In this document: piece after piece, positions 32,931 through 43,467 of the stretch | Position numbering within the stretch: position 1 is the stretch's first letter | Layout of the letters: each line of letters starts with the position of its first letter | Source of the DNA: Lindgomyces ingoldianus | Taxonomy: Eukaryota; Ascomycota; Dothideomycetes; Pleosporales; Lindgomycetaceae | Direction: 5' to 3' | Length of the DNA stretch: 64,000 bases | Assembly (NCBI RefSeq): GCF_010093535.1 | Contig: NW_022985185.1 | Coordinates: 98,282-162,281, forward strand | Position numbers and translations under genes: made by a program | Notes under the pieces: generated by a model | Told to the model about the DNA's origin: nothing | The model's input: only the letters and a program-made list of their open reading frames with translations | Database searches by the model: none

Positions 32931-35900
32931 TCCTTTTTAAATATTATTAGTAAGTTAAAGCCTTAAGTTTATATAGAGATACTGCTTTTAGCTTAATTTT
33001 TAGAGTAACAGGACAATAATAGGCCTAAAACAGAAGGCTAGAGCAGCCCTAGCTACCTAGACATGTTAAATTAACTTTAGTGGCAACCTACTAGCCTATT
33101 CTACGCGTGCAAGGGCACAGGGCCTATTAAGTAAGCGTAAGGAGACTGCTAGTAGTACTAAACTAAAGTTAGCGCGTTATAAGTTAACCTAATAGTAAGG
33201 GTAAAGTAGAAAAAGCTTACTATATTTTAGCGCCTACTAAGAGCAAGCCTGCACCTTAGAAAGTAGTAAAAGCAACTAAATAATCTGCTTCTTTTACTCT
33301 AGCTTAGTAAGAAGCTGTTCCTATAGTTTCTGCTTATTACTCTAAGCCTAATACTTTATCTAATATACTTAGGGATAACCTTTTTTTGCTGCTAAGGAGC
33401 TTCCCTCTAACTTTTATCTTATCTTAGCCTGCTCCTGCTCCTGCAGCTGCTAGGGAGTCTTCCCCCTCTAATTAAATAGTGGAGTTTAACATTACTGTAC
33501 AATATTTAGTGCGCGTGAATAGTAATAAGGCTAATAGTAGGCTAGTAGATAAGGTTGTTTCTTAGGCGTTTTTCTTGCTTTTATAGGTAAAGAATTAGGT
33601 TAATGCTATAATTAAAAGCCCTTTTATATAAGAGCATATAAAGGCTTAAGATTTCTATATTACCTTACACGCTGTTTAATATAGGGCTAACAAGTAGGGG
33701 GCTAGCTAGCAGCTCTAAATAATAGAGGACTTTAGGCTTAGTAAAGAACAGAGGCTGTTCTCTAGCGTTAAACACTATATAAGGCGCCTTAAAGGCGTAG
33801 ATAGGGTAGATATTAAGGTAGAAGTAAAGCTTATATATAAGGTAATAATAAAAGCCTTTCTACATAACTAGTTAGTAAATAAGCCTTTATCTAATCTTTC
33901 TATTACTCTAGGCTATAGAGAAAAGTTGCCCTAGCACACACAGCAGCTGTTAAATAAAAATTATACCTGTTAAAGGATCTAAGATCTTACTACTAGTATT
34001 AATAGCTAGAGTTAGATCTTTTATATGTAGAAGTGCTAGGTATTAACCTGTAATAACTTTAAGCACTTTTACTACGTTTACTAGGCTACCTATAAGCACT
34101 TTACTGTAAAAGACGCTAATTTAGAGTTGTAGGCTTAGGTAATTTTTAAAAGCTAAGTATATATAAATTAGCTACTAATAGAGCTTATATAATACTAGTA
34201 AACTTTAATAGGGAACTAGCTAAGAGTAAACCTGCACAATAGGCAAAAAAAGAAGCGTTATAGCTCCTTATTATCCTTAAGTAATAAGAATAAGCTTAGG
34301 AAAATAATAAAAGTAGCTAAAAAACATAGGATCTAAAAGAGACTATAGGCTATAAAAGAAGCAGCTAATAAATAGTAAGAGGCTTAAAAGATAAGAAAGT
34401 AAGCTTTTTAACAGCAGCAGCTTTAGCAGCAGTTTTAATTAACTAACTATAATATGTTAGGTCTAAGAAATCTGCTATTTTTGTTCTTAAACATACCTTA
34501 TCTGCTTTTTGCTTCTTTAATAGCTGCTTTTTGCCTAGAGACTTCTAAATAACCTATACCTATTCTAAGCTTAAGCCTTATTGCTAGCAGCAGAAAGGAT
34601 AACTTATAGGTGTTAGTAAAAGAGTTTTTTAACTAGCTTATTAAACAACAACTAGTTAAGAATTATAAGGACTATATATAGGTAAGGGATGTAGTAATAA
34701 AGTAGAAGTAGATGTTAAAGGATCTTAAAAAGATGTTAATCCCTTAGAGTAAATTATATATAGTAGCAGTAGAAGCTCTATTTAGGTTAAAGGATAAGAT
34801 AGTATGTTATTTTTATAATAAGCTTTGTTAATTTAAACCTAAATATTAAACTGCTTAAGAACTATTAAATATCTGTAAGGTAACAAGGCAGGAATTAAGT
34901 GCTAAGAAGGGAATTTAATAGACTTAGGATTCTAACAGACATAAGGTTTTTAGTAGCTAAATAGGGTTAATTAGAGTTTAATGTCTTATTGTTTTATAAC
35001 TTAATATCCTTATAGTCTCTGTTATCCTAGGAATCCTTATTATAACCCTGTTAAGCGCTAATTTTAGCTCTTACCTAATTAAGCTCCTCTAGCTCTATAT
35101 ATAACCCTTTAGCAGTGTATGTAAAGTGTTTCCTAGTAAAATAATTGCACTTACTGCTTTTAATTATGTCTTTAAGGAATAGGCTAAAGCTTGTATACTG
35201 CTGCTAATAGTATAGATAGTTCCTCTTAATTTATGCTTTTAATACTCTAAAAGTTAACTTAATAGGATTATAGTTAGGTAAGTATAGTAAGAGGAAACAG
35301 ACAATATAGCTAGCAGCCTTAAAAATAGTTATAACAGCTTTATTCTAATAGATTAAGATGTTATTAAGGACTATAACTATAGGCTAGGTCTTGTAAGTTG
35401 CTTAAAGTAAAGAGAAAAGGCGCTGCTTAATCTAATTAATAAACTCTTTATAATTAAAATATCCTTCTTTTACCCCTATACAAGGCAGGTATCTGTTTAC
35501 TGTATAGGCTAGAAGGATAGCCCACATCTTCCTGCGCCTTATATCCTAAGTATATTAACTTTTATAGCCTACAGGCCTATAAGCCTTATGCTGCTAGCTA
35601 GTTTTCTTGTTAAAGATAGACTTATTAAAAAACACTAAATTATCCTACATAAACTAATAAAGAGAGTAATAGTAGAGCTCTTAAAGCTTTTTATTATAAG
35701 CCTGTAAGAAAGGCTATAAGGTACGCCTACTCTATCTATGCTAGGTAAGGTAATAAGAGATTATAGATTTATTAACTTTTACACCTTTTTTTATTTATAG
35801 CTAATAGGCTTATTTGTTCTAGTATCTTTATCTGCTGCAGATTAACTTCTTAAACAGAGCTTTGCTATTTTTATTACTAATTTTAGAAGGTCTCCTAAGC

Positions 35901-36233
35901 TTTATAGTAGGTGGCTTATAGACGCTGCTATAAGCCTTAAGATTGTTTTTTACATTGTAAACTACGTAAAGAGAACAACCCTTATAATTAGTAATTGCAG
36001 TTTTAGGCTATTTAAGTAGAAGAAACTAATAGATGTTTATACAAACATAATTATTAAGCCCTTAGGTGCTTAGTTTAAGATATTAGGGTAATTAGGGCTA
36101 GCTAGGAAGGATAGAGACACTATAAGCGCGATATATTGCAAACAAACATGTTGTTACTTCTAAAAAAGTTAGTATAGGCGCTTCTTTATACAAACTAAAG
36201 GCTTTAACCTACCTAGGGCTAATCTAATTGTTA

Positions 36234-36342
36234 TTTGTTAATATATTAGGAATTCTATTAAGATTCTAATCTCCTATACAATTTTGGTGGGGGAAAAAAA
36301 GATCTGAGGAACGCCAAGAAATTTCCTGATTTTTGCACACAA
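36234..36342 (-). repeat. Right terminal inverted repeat (109 bp)
   Basis: Reverse complement partner of the left TIR. It is less AT-rich than the left copy (CCCCCACC where the left has CCTTACT), so the right end has suffered less RIP. Confidence 0.88.
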
Positions 36343-36386
36343 TAGATCTCCACCCCCACCACCATAAGCCTGATCCACAACTCATC

Positions 36387-38103
36387 ATGCAAAAAGCCTC
36401 ATCACCATACCTCCGTGATCTAGAGCACCGCGGCTTCATCGAAGGTCTCACATATATAGACAAGTCTTCCAAACCCTTATGTCACTACTTCGGTGGCATT
36501 CCATATGCACTACCTCCTGTAGGCCCTTTCAGATGGCAGAAGCCAAGACCGCTGCCTGCATGCTATAGGTATGGAACAAGAGCAAACCCGGGACGCTATA
36601 CGGGCGGTTGCAGTATTTGTCCACAGCCAAAGCCGAATGATGAGCTTAATACTGAATTGTGGGATGAGGATTGCTTACAATGCAATGTTTGGATCCCGGT
36701 GGGAGATCCGCCGAAAGGAGGTTGACTTTATACACTCTCTTCAACTATCTAGAAAACTGTTAACTAATATTATTTCTAGGGTGGCCTGTGCTATTCTGGA
36801 TTCGTACGCACCCTTTTCCAGCCTTCTTCCCAGATGCTAAGTATTTCCAGACGGCGGCTTCCTCCAATTCGGCGACCCCAACGAAGACGACCTGCGCGCC
36901 ATGCTCAGCGAAACCCCTTGCAAAGCTATCGTCATAGCCCCTGCCTACCGACTCAACATCTTCGGCTTCCTCGCATCTCCTGAACTCTGCGAAGCCTCCC
37001 CAGGTGTGTCCCCCAACGTCGGATTCTGGGACCAACGCCTCGCACTAGAATGGACGTGGCACAACGTCAGCTACTTTGGCGGTGACGCATCCAACATCAC
37101 CATTGGCGGATATTCCGCGGGCTCACATTCGACGTTCCATCAACTCGCCTATGATCTCGGGGTCTCCGATTCCAAAAGCATCGTGCGAAGAGCGTTGATG
37201 TTGTCGAACGGCCCCGGTATGCAACCGAAATCCTTCGATGAAGCGCAGGCGCAATTCAACGAACTTCTTTCAGTTCTCCAAATCCCTATGAGTCTCTCGG
37301 CTGCGGAGAAACTCGCAAAGCTGCGGACGCTAGAACCCAAGAAACTGATTCAAGCAAGCATCAAAATGAAATACCACCAATTCCGCGCGACAACAGATGG
37401 GTCTTTCGTCCGACATGGCCTCCTCAATGAAATTGACTCCGGGATCTTTGCGGCGCAGATGAAGCGCAGAGGTGTGAGACTTATCATCGGGGAATGCAAA
37501 GACGAACACTTCGTTTATGGAAACTGGCGACCGCCTAAGAACAATCTAGATAGTCTTTTCCGTCGCCTACAAGCAGACTACCCGCTTGCAGCCTGCGAGA
37601 CCCTCATCGACCATTACTATCCTAACGGAAAACTCCCCGCGAATTGCAAAACCTGGCAAGAAGCCTTCGGCCGCATCTACGCAGACATCCAAATCCACGC
37701 GCTTGAGCGCGGGATGGTCTCAGCACTCACCCGCCATGGCGCGGGCCATCTCATCCACCGGTACCGTATGGAATGGCGCGCGCAATGTTGTGATAAGCTG
37801 TGGCCGCGGGGTTGGGGTGTTACACATGGGACAGACATGGCGATTTGGTTCTGGGGGAATGAATTCAGTCTTAGTAAGAAGGAAAAGAGACTGGTAAAGA
37901 ATGCGTTTCATGATAATTTCGCAAGCTTTTTGAATGGGGAGGACATGGATTGGGGGACAGAGCATCCGTTGCACGTAAGGACGTTGACTTCAAAAGGTAC
38001 GGTGGTTTGCGAGGAGGATGAGAGGCTAGATGAGGGATTAAGGGTTTGGGATGTGTTAAAAAGGGTGGGAGCGACGGGAAATATGCTGAATGCGAAGTTG
38101 TAG
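36387..38103 (+). CDS. Type-B carboxylesterase/lipase family protein
   Basis: Three exons: 36387-36720, 36780-36803 (24 bp) and 36851-38103, with introns of 59 bp (GTTGAC..TCTAG) and 47 bp (GTACGC..CCAG). The joins rebuild the conserved stretch WPVLFWIHGGFLQFG, the oxyanion-hole HGGF. 536 residues. N-terminal YFGGIPYALPPVGPFRWQ is the family opening. The nucleophile motif GGYSAGS (about residues 195-201) replaces the usual GESAGS, with Ser central. The catalytic His is probably in THGTDMAIWFW near residue 445. No signal peptide is seen, so the enzyme is probably intracellular. The substrate is unknown. The ATG is only 44 bp downstream of the transposon end, so the native promoter has been displaced or replaced. 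Confidence 0.88.
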
Positions 38104-40946
38104 GCCTTTGAGGACGGCCCTCTTCATCCTCTCGCCGTTCTCCCAAATGTTGGGAAGAGATTTACTATATCAAATTTGATCTTCCAACGGTTCCCAAAAT
38201 CTATTGGCCCACGGGACTGCGGACGAGCCCGCTTGCACTTCTCAGCCCTTTGTTGAGAACTCAATCCCACTCATTCTACTCCGGCGAAAATGAAGCGTAG
38301 AATAGGATAGAGCCTCGCATCATACACACCCTGCCCGCAATTCCACAAGGGTATTTGATAAGGCGTTGTACGGATCCGTAGTTCAAAAAAGTACGTTGTT
38401 CAATTATTGATTTCCTCACTATCTTCGTTAAGCTTTAAGCTCTACGAGACCATAGCCTTAGAAAGCCAATTAAGCCTTTACTTGTATGCGTGCGCCTCGA
38501 GTCTCAGGCATCCAGGCACGAGGCTATCGGGCTTCTCACCCATACAAGTATTTCATGAAATAAATTCTGGCAGCAGTGACACCATAACGCAGGCTGACGA
38601 GACATTCGCCGCCGAATCTGGAAGCTTTACCCGCCGCCTAGAGAAGGATTTTTCCTTCGATGCCAAAAATAACGCTGGATGTATTCCGGAACTGAACCCA
38701 GGGGGAGATGAAAATTGTAAAGGAAAACAAGATGTCTTTCTTAGTGGCATGTAAGTAGCGCATGACGACTTGATTGCAATATTATTAATAATTACGAAAC
38801 TCAAGAGCGAGTACAGCTGAAGAAGGCGTTCCTCAGAACCCGCGCTTCATAATGGAACATGGTAAATTGTTGATTGGAAATTATTGGTTGGTAGCATGGT
38901 AGAATCGCTCCCGTACAGTTCGCGAGAAGGTACTGGTGGAAGAGTACCCCGGACGACTGGCGTCGCGGAAAATGCTCGTATTTACATACGACGCGGGTAG
39001 GTAGTGAGGCGATCGAGATACTAACAACTTTGTTATAGTAAAATAGAAGGTACTAGTAGAAGAGCATCCTTCTCGAATAGCGTCGCATCATGCTGTCATA
39101 CGAGTATACGGAGAGGTGGTCAAGTATGTAATCGGCCGAGCTGTTAGAGTACGTCTTTAAAGAAACGTGAAGGTTACTGGTGGAAGACTGCTGGACTAGA
39201 GCCGTAGTACGAGCTTGCCTGAGTATACGAAGTAGACTGGTTAATGGATAAGGTAATCAAGCTGTTCGCGTATGTCGTTACTGTTAAAATGAGAGTGCTT
39301 AGAGTCAGTTATCCTTTATGAATGGTGTCGGAAAGCAGGATCGCAGGTATGTACAAGGAACTAACGCCTATTCATCAAAATCTAATATGATGATCAAGTT
39401 TGGTAAATGCAACATGAAACTAGAAGTTTTGGAAGGTTATATGCGGCAATAACTCAGAAGGGTTCTTAAATTCCTGCCAACTCTTGGTAAGTTGTCCATG
39501 TTGATGCTTTTTATAGTATTGGCGGAATGGTGAAGCAGACCAGGACCAAATATATCTAGATCTGCAGTCAAGAGCCGTTCCGCGGAAAAGAGTGCTGAAA
39601 GTAGTTGACGCGCAACCCTGACGAAGAGCTAAGCGCCCTGAGTGACTCTAGCAAGACTACAGATCCAATTCCCTGGCGCAGCTATCTGACGCTTGACCAG
39701 ACTCGGTTAGAATCTAACAACAGAGTCTGTTCGATGAGGCGCAATTGAAGTAGTTGTGTGCAAATGGTGGCACTGATTTCGAAAGGTACTATACGAGGTT
39801 AGGACAGGAGAGAGGTCCTCAAGGGGGAGGAGATATTTTCAAGGTAGGGGTGGTCGAGTTCCAATGGGAATCGCGGGACAGCGATGTAAATGATGGGAGA
39901 GGACGTGATCGCGACTGTTGATCATTGCGTGTAAAAGCTGACTGTATGGGGAGTGATAACGTACAGCATGTTACACTGTAAACTCTTTAATATCTAGTGG
40001 AGCTATTTCTGCTAGAGTCGCCTGCCCCAGTGCGATTAAGGTTCCCCGGTTTTGGATACGAATAAATTTCCCCTGGATCCACCTTTCAACAATTTAGGTT
40101 ATAATTCCACTACCAGGTTTGACATGTCTCTGGACCTTGGGACATCCTCAAATATGCACCACTGAATCTAGATAACAATTTGGGTCCTCCAGGCAGCCAA
40201 TAAAGCTACAAACATAAACACACGTGACACTATCTGCTGCATACCTCTGAAAATCGACCACAGACTGCATTCAAAAATAACAGCTATAATTTCAAAGAAG
40301 ATGAGAGGTTGTAGTTCTTAACCCGCACCAAGTGGGAAATTTGATCGAGGAGCCTCGGACTAGATAGGATCCAAGGCGGTGGAGATGCAATCTCTGCATC
40401 CATGATTCTGTCTTAATCTCTCACTTTATGCTCTTAGAGGGTGTCCGTGAGGTAGCGCGACGACTAGCTCATCTTGAAGACTGCGTTGATCTAGCGAAAT
40501 TTCAGGCCACCGAAGCCTGAATTTCCATCACTATGCTAGTCACAATGGCTCCCATTGAGGGGACAGCGACTCTTTAGGGCACAGAACTCGTGAAAGGAGA
40601 ATTTTGATCCCGAGAACCCTCAAAATTCTTACCGCCAGAATTTGGGTCCACCGTCTCAACAGTAGTCTTCAACGCGTCATTCTCTCGGCCGTCGGAGTAG
40701 GGTGGATGGAATAGCCTCTAAGGCGCATTTGATGCCTGCAATACCATTTCCGACGGCTCTTGAAGTCTTCCGGTTCAATCTCTCTTTAATCTACACACAC
40801 GTTTTTTGTATCTGAAATCGTTTTCCCGTAAACTAGGAACCAGCTTATGCATCATATATACATTCTTACTCTCGTCTCCCTAGAAGCCCCACATAGCGAG
40901 ATTCCTCAATTAGAACAGTAGCCGTAATTCTAACAACACACGTAAC
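38104..40946. other. 2.8-kb gene-poor region
   Basis: No supported gene. A 115-codon plus-strand open frame (38407-38754) has no resemblance. A degenerate tandem repeat occupies about 38926-39410. The remainder looks non-coding and probably contains the 3' flank of the minus-strand gene at 40947. Confidence 0.5.
38926..39410. repeat. Degenerate tandem repeat, about 121-bp period, four units
   Basis: Units start at 38926, 39046 and 39169, each with gaaggt(t)actggtggaag or a close variant, and a faint fourth starts near 39291. Each ends in a variant of gagtatacgaag. Spacing is 120, 123 and 122 bp. Unit one is followed by intron-like signals (gtaggt.., ctaacaac.., ttatag). Confidence 0.65.
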
Positions 40947-42152
40947 TCATCTATCAAGCCTCATGTCGCAAACCCTTCCATTCCGCCTTACCTGCACCCA
41001 GACCGCTCGGCCATGCACACATTCTTCCCCAAACACAAGCTCACAAACCCTCTCCCTCGCCACTTCCCACATTTCCTTCATCTGTTTCATCTTCTTCCTC
41101 CACCTCCTACCCTTGTACCCAACATCCGGCCACCGTACACCCACCTCCTTCGTCCCCAATACGCACATTCCCGCACATTCAGCAATCATCCGCAGCTCCA
41201 CGGTTTTGTCATACCGTACCCCCGAATCTCTCTCCACACACCCCCCAAATTCGTACATATAGATCCGGATCTGTTCAACCTGGACGCTGAATCGCTGGTG
41301 CAAGTCCGGCTTCGTGGTTCCGTGGAGTCGGAGTTGGTGGTATGCAGCTTGAGCCAAGAGCAGCATCCGCTTAAACAAGTTGTCGAACTCCGCGACGAAG
41401 CGGCCGCGCGGGGTGAGAGGTGGTGGGCCGGGCGGAGGGAAGTTACGGAGGGGTATTCGCCAGTGATTGTAAGGGGTAGGAGGAGATGGAGGTGGAGATT
41501 GGTGAAGCCGTGGGCCATGCAAGCTATACGTGTAGCCCTTCTGAAGCATCTCGGGAACAGTGGACGGCTGTGCCTCTGATTGATTGGTAGATGAGTGCGC
41601 AGTAGCTGTAGAAGTTGTGAAGCCATCCGAGTAGCCCGATGATGATAGTATTGGTGATGTTGGAGTCTGAGAATCCACGAAGTCATCATCGTGCGAATAG
41701 GTCCAGTGATCGTCACACCGGTATTCAGTTGGTGTTGGAGAGGGAGTTCTATCCCAGCACCACTGCTTATCCTCATCGTATTTAAATGGGAAGGAAGCCG
41801 AAGCCATAAAATCCTTAACGTCACCCAAGTCCCGCAAAACCTTGTAGTGAGGTGCGGCAGGTGTAGGGCTTAGTTTAGCAGCCGACGAGGATGACAGTTT
41901 GATGGGCCATGGTGGTTGATAGAAGTCCCATTCTAGAGTAGCGAGTTTGTTGGATGAGCGTAGTAATGTATGCTTACGAAACGGTTTTATATAGTCGGAG
42001 GTACTTGCGGTATTCGGGCCCGAGCAGTAACCCTCATCGTCGTGCGTAGGAGTAGTAGAGGCACTAGTAGTAGAGATAGAAGCAATAGATGGAGGAGCCG
42101 GTCCCACACCCCCCGGTGTCGGTATCTCGAATGAAAGTGGTGATTTAGACAT
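40947..42152 (-). CDS. Hypothetical protein with disordered N-terminal half
   Basis: I do not recognise a family. From the first ATG (42152) the protein has 401 residues, and the frame stays open to 42257 without ATG, so a 5' exon may exist. The first half is Ser/Thr/Pro-rich with SPTP, SPPPSPPTP and PPPGPPPLTP runs. The C-terminal 150 residues look folded and helical (FVAEFDNLFKRMLLLAQAAY, RFSVQVEQIRIYMYEFGGC, RKKMKQMKEMWEVARERV) and contain five Cys. Short motifs LEWDFYQPPWP and DLGDVKDFMASA suggest conserved segments. A Lys/Arg-rich stretch near the end could be a nuclear signal. Function unknown. Confidence 0.7.
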   Translation of the reverse strand: MSKSPLSFEIPTPGGVGPAPPSIASISTTSASTTPTHDDEGYCSGPNTASTSDYIKPFRKHTLLRSSNKLATLEWDFYQPPWPIKLSSSSAAKLSPTPAAPHYKVLRDLGDVKDFMASASFPFKYDEDKQWCWDRTPSPTPTEYRCDDHWTYSHDDDFVDSQTPTSPILSSSGYSDGFTTSTATAHSSTNQSEAQPSTVPEMLQKGYTYSLHGPRLHQSPPPSPPTPYNHWRIPLRNFPPPGPPPLTPRGRFVAEFDNLFKRMLLLAQAAYHQLRLHGTTKPDLHQRFSVQVEQIRIYMYEFGGCVERDSGVRYDKTVELRMIAECAGMCVLGTKEVGVRWPDVGYKGRRWRKKMKQMKEMWEVARERVCELVFGEECVHGRAVWVQVRRNGRVCDMRLDR

Positions 42153-42984
42153 ATCTCTTCGCTGACCAGGGAACTCGTGAGATGGGGGTAGTGATAGGTG
42201 AAGTGAATCATCGTTCGATCGTGTTTCTCTGAAACTGGACGTGATTTCTGTAAGCACTGAAGAAAGTGCAAGAAGGAAAAGAGGCAGAATTTATATCAGT
42301 CCAAGAAGAGCCCACCTTGGATTGACGTCTTTGATGAGATCTATCCATTGCGTACCTATCCTGAGTGGTTCTATCCATGGGAGTTTCTTTATTAAACCAA
42401 TAAGCTGGTTGCTGGGGGCAGTAAAGAGATTCCAAAAAAAAAATTGGGGAGATATGATAAATTTCACGTATGTGAGCCAGTTGAATGTAGGTGCCTCTTT
42501 AAAAGTATTGTAGTCACCATAAGCAATGCGGAAAAAGAGGAGAAGAGACCAAAAATGAATGTGCGTATGAAATAGGAAAGTCTTCGCCTCAACGGCTGGG
42601 GGGTTTCTATCCGTGGTTTTAACAATGAGTCAAATATTGTAAGTGATGGGAACAAAAGTCGAGATAAGAAAGAGATCCTGTGTGCCCATGGGCGAGGAAA
42701 ATCTTTGAGTTGATGCCTTGACCATGGTATCTCAGTTCAACAAAACACGTTCTTGCAGACCCAGAAATGCCACCTGGCACCGTAAACCAGAAATCCACGT
42801 CATGACCCACAACTAGCCGATGTCAACCAAAAAAAATAATACTTAACTCCAGAACGGTCCGAAGTCGTCCATTTGGCTCAAGACGCGTCGACGAGTTTCC
42901 TCATCTTCTCCATTTCTCGGTACACTAACGTCATCGCACAAGCATCAATATTAACCCATCTCGAAAACTAAACACGGAGACTTA
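42153..42984. other. Intergenic region, no supported gene
   Basis: 832 bp with the leader of the hypothetical gene. A short minus-strand frame (MDRTTQDRYAMDRS) near 42310-42380 ends at a GTGGGC donor-like site, but I could not join it in frame to the downstream exon. Confidence 0.45.
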
Positions 42985-43467
42985 CTATACTTCTTTTAAC
43001 TGCCCACTCGCAGCATCTAACTTGTACCCAATAATTGGAATATCGTGCCGTAAATATGGTGAGCTTTTCAGCGCAGTAATATCCTCTCGTACATTTGTGT
43101 CTACATCTCCAGTCGTCGCGGCGCATTCTGCAGACAGACAGTCAGCAGGAAATTATAGATATGCTTCCGCTAAGACTTGCGGAAAGGATTGAATTACTTA
43201 CCAGTATGTTGAACAATAACAATCATACCGATACGAGTAGACTGGTCGATGGAGTAGAGCGAGGTGACTGCGTCAGTGGTGCGCCCACCATTTGTTTTCA
43301 CCACAGAGGCGCTATTTGCGGAGAGATTGAAGTAGCGGGAGGGGTCAATCCGAGCGTCAGACTCGGTGCAGGAGACTTGGAAGGTCATCATCAGCATACT
43401 GAAGTGAAAAAAACCGGTTCGGGAAAGGAGAAGTCTCACTGATGACGAGCGCGCCGGATGCCGACAT
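42985..43467 (-). CDS. Short beta-carbonic-anhydrase-like protein
   Basis: Three exons fit in frame: 43467-43440, 43375-43202 and 43127-42985, with introns of 64 bp (GTGAGA..CCAAG) and 74 bp (GTAAGT..CTGCAG). The product has 114 residues, far shorter than usual beta-carbonic anhydrases (about 170-220). Recognisable parts: ALVIISCTESDARIDP for the first zinc-ligand block (usually CxDxR, here with two extra residues between Cys and Asp), VVKTNGGRTTDAV for the NAGGR block, VQHTEC with the His and Cys ligands, and a C-terminus DIPIIGYKLDAASGQL. The N-terminal helices are missing from this model; an upstream exon in the 43480-43650 region could supply them. Zinc binding and activity are uncertain. 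Confidence 0.65.

Larger units (their letters stand above)
32822..36342 (-). mobile_element. RIP-decayed Tc1/mariner-like DNA transposon with 109-bp TIRs
   Basis: A 3,521-bp AT-rich block bounded by inverted repeats (32822-32930 and 36234-36342) that both start TTGTGTGCAAAAATC. TA dinucleotides flank both ends (32820-32821 and 36343-36344), the target duplication of the Tc1/mariner superfamily. On the minus strand, about 35440-35640 translates with stops to FNKSIFNKKT, then YRPVGYKS, then WAILLAYTVNRYL and FNYKEFI. This order is typical of fungal DDE_3 (Tc1-like) transposases between the first and second catalytic Asp. No frame is intact. A second decayed coding stretch lies on the plus strand near 33773-33960. 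The element is surely immobile by itself. Confidence 0.82.

Noticed and set aside
41013..41579. A 188-codon plus-strand open frame rich in Pro/His
   Set aside because: Antisense to the hypothetical gene at 40947-42152; its composition mirrors the coding strand.
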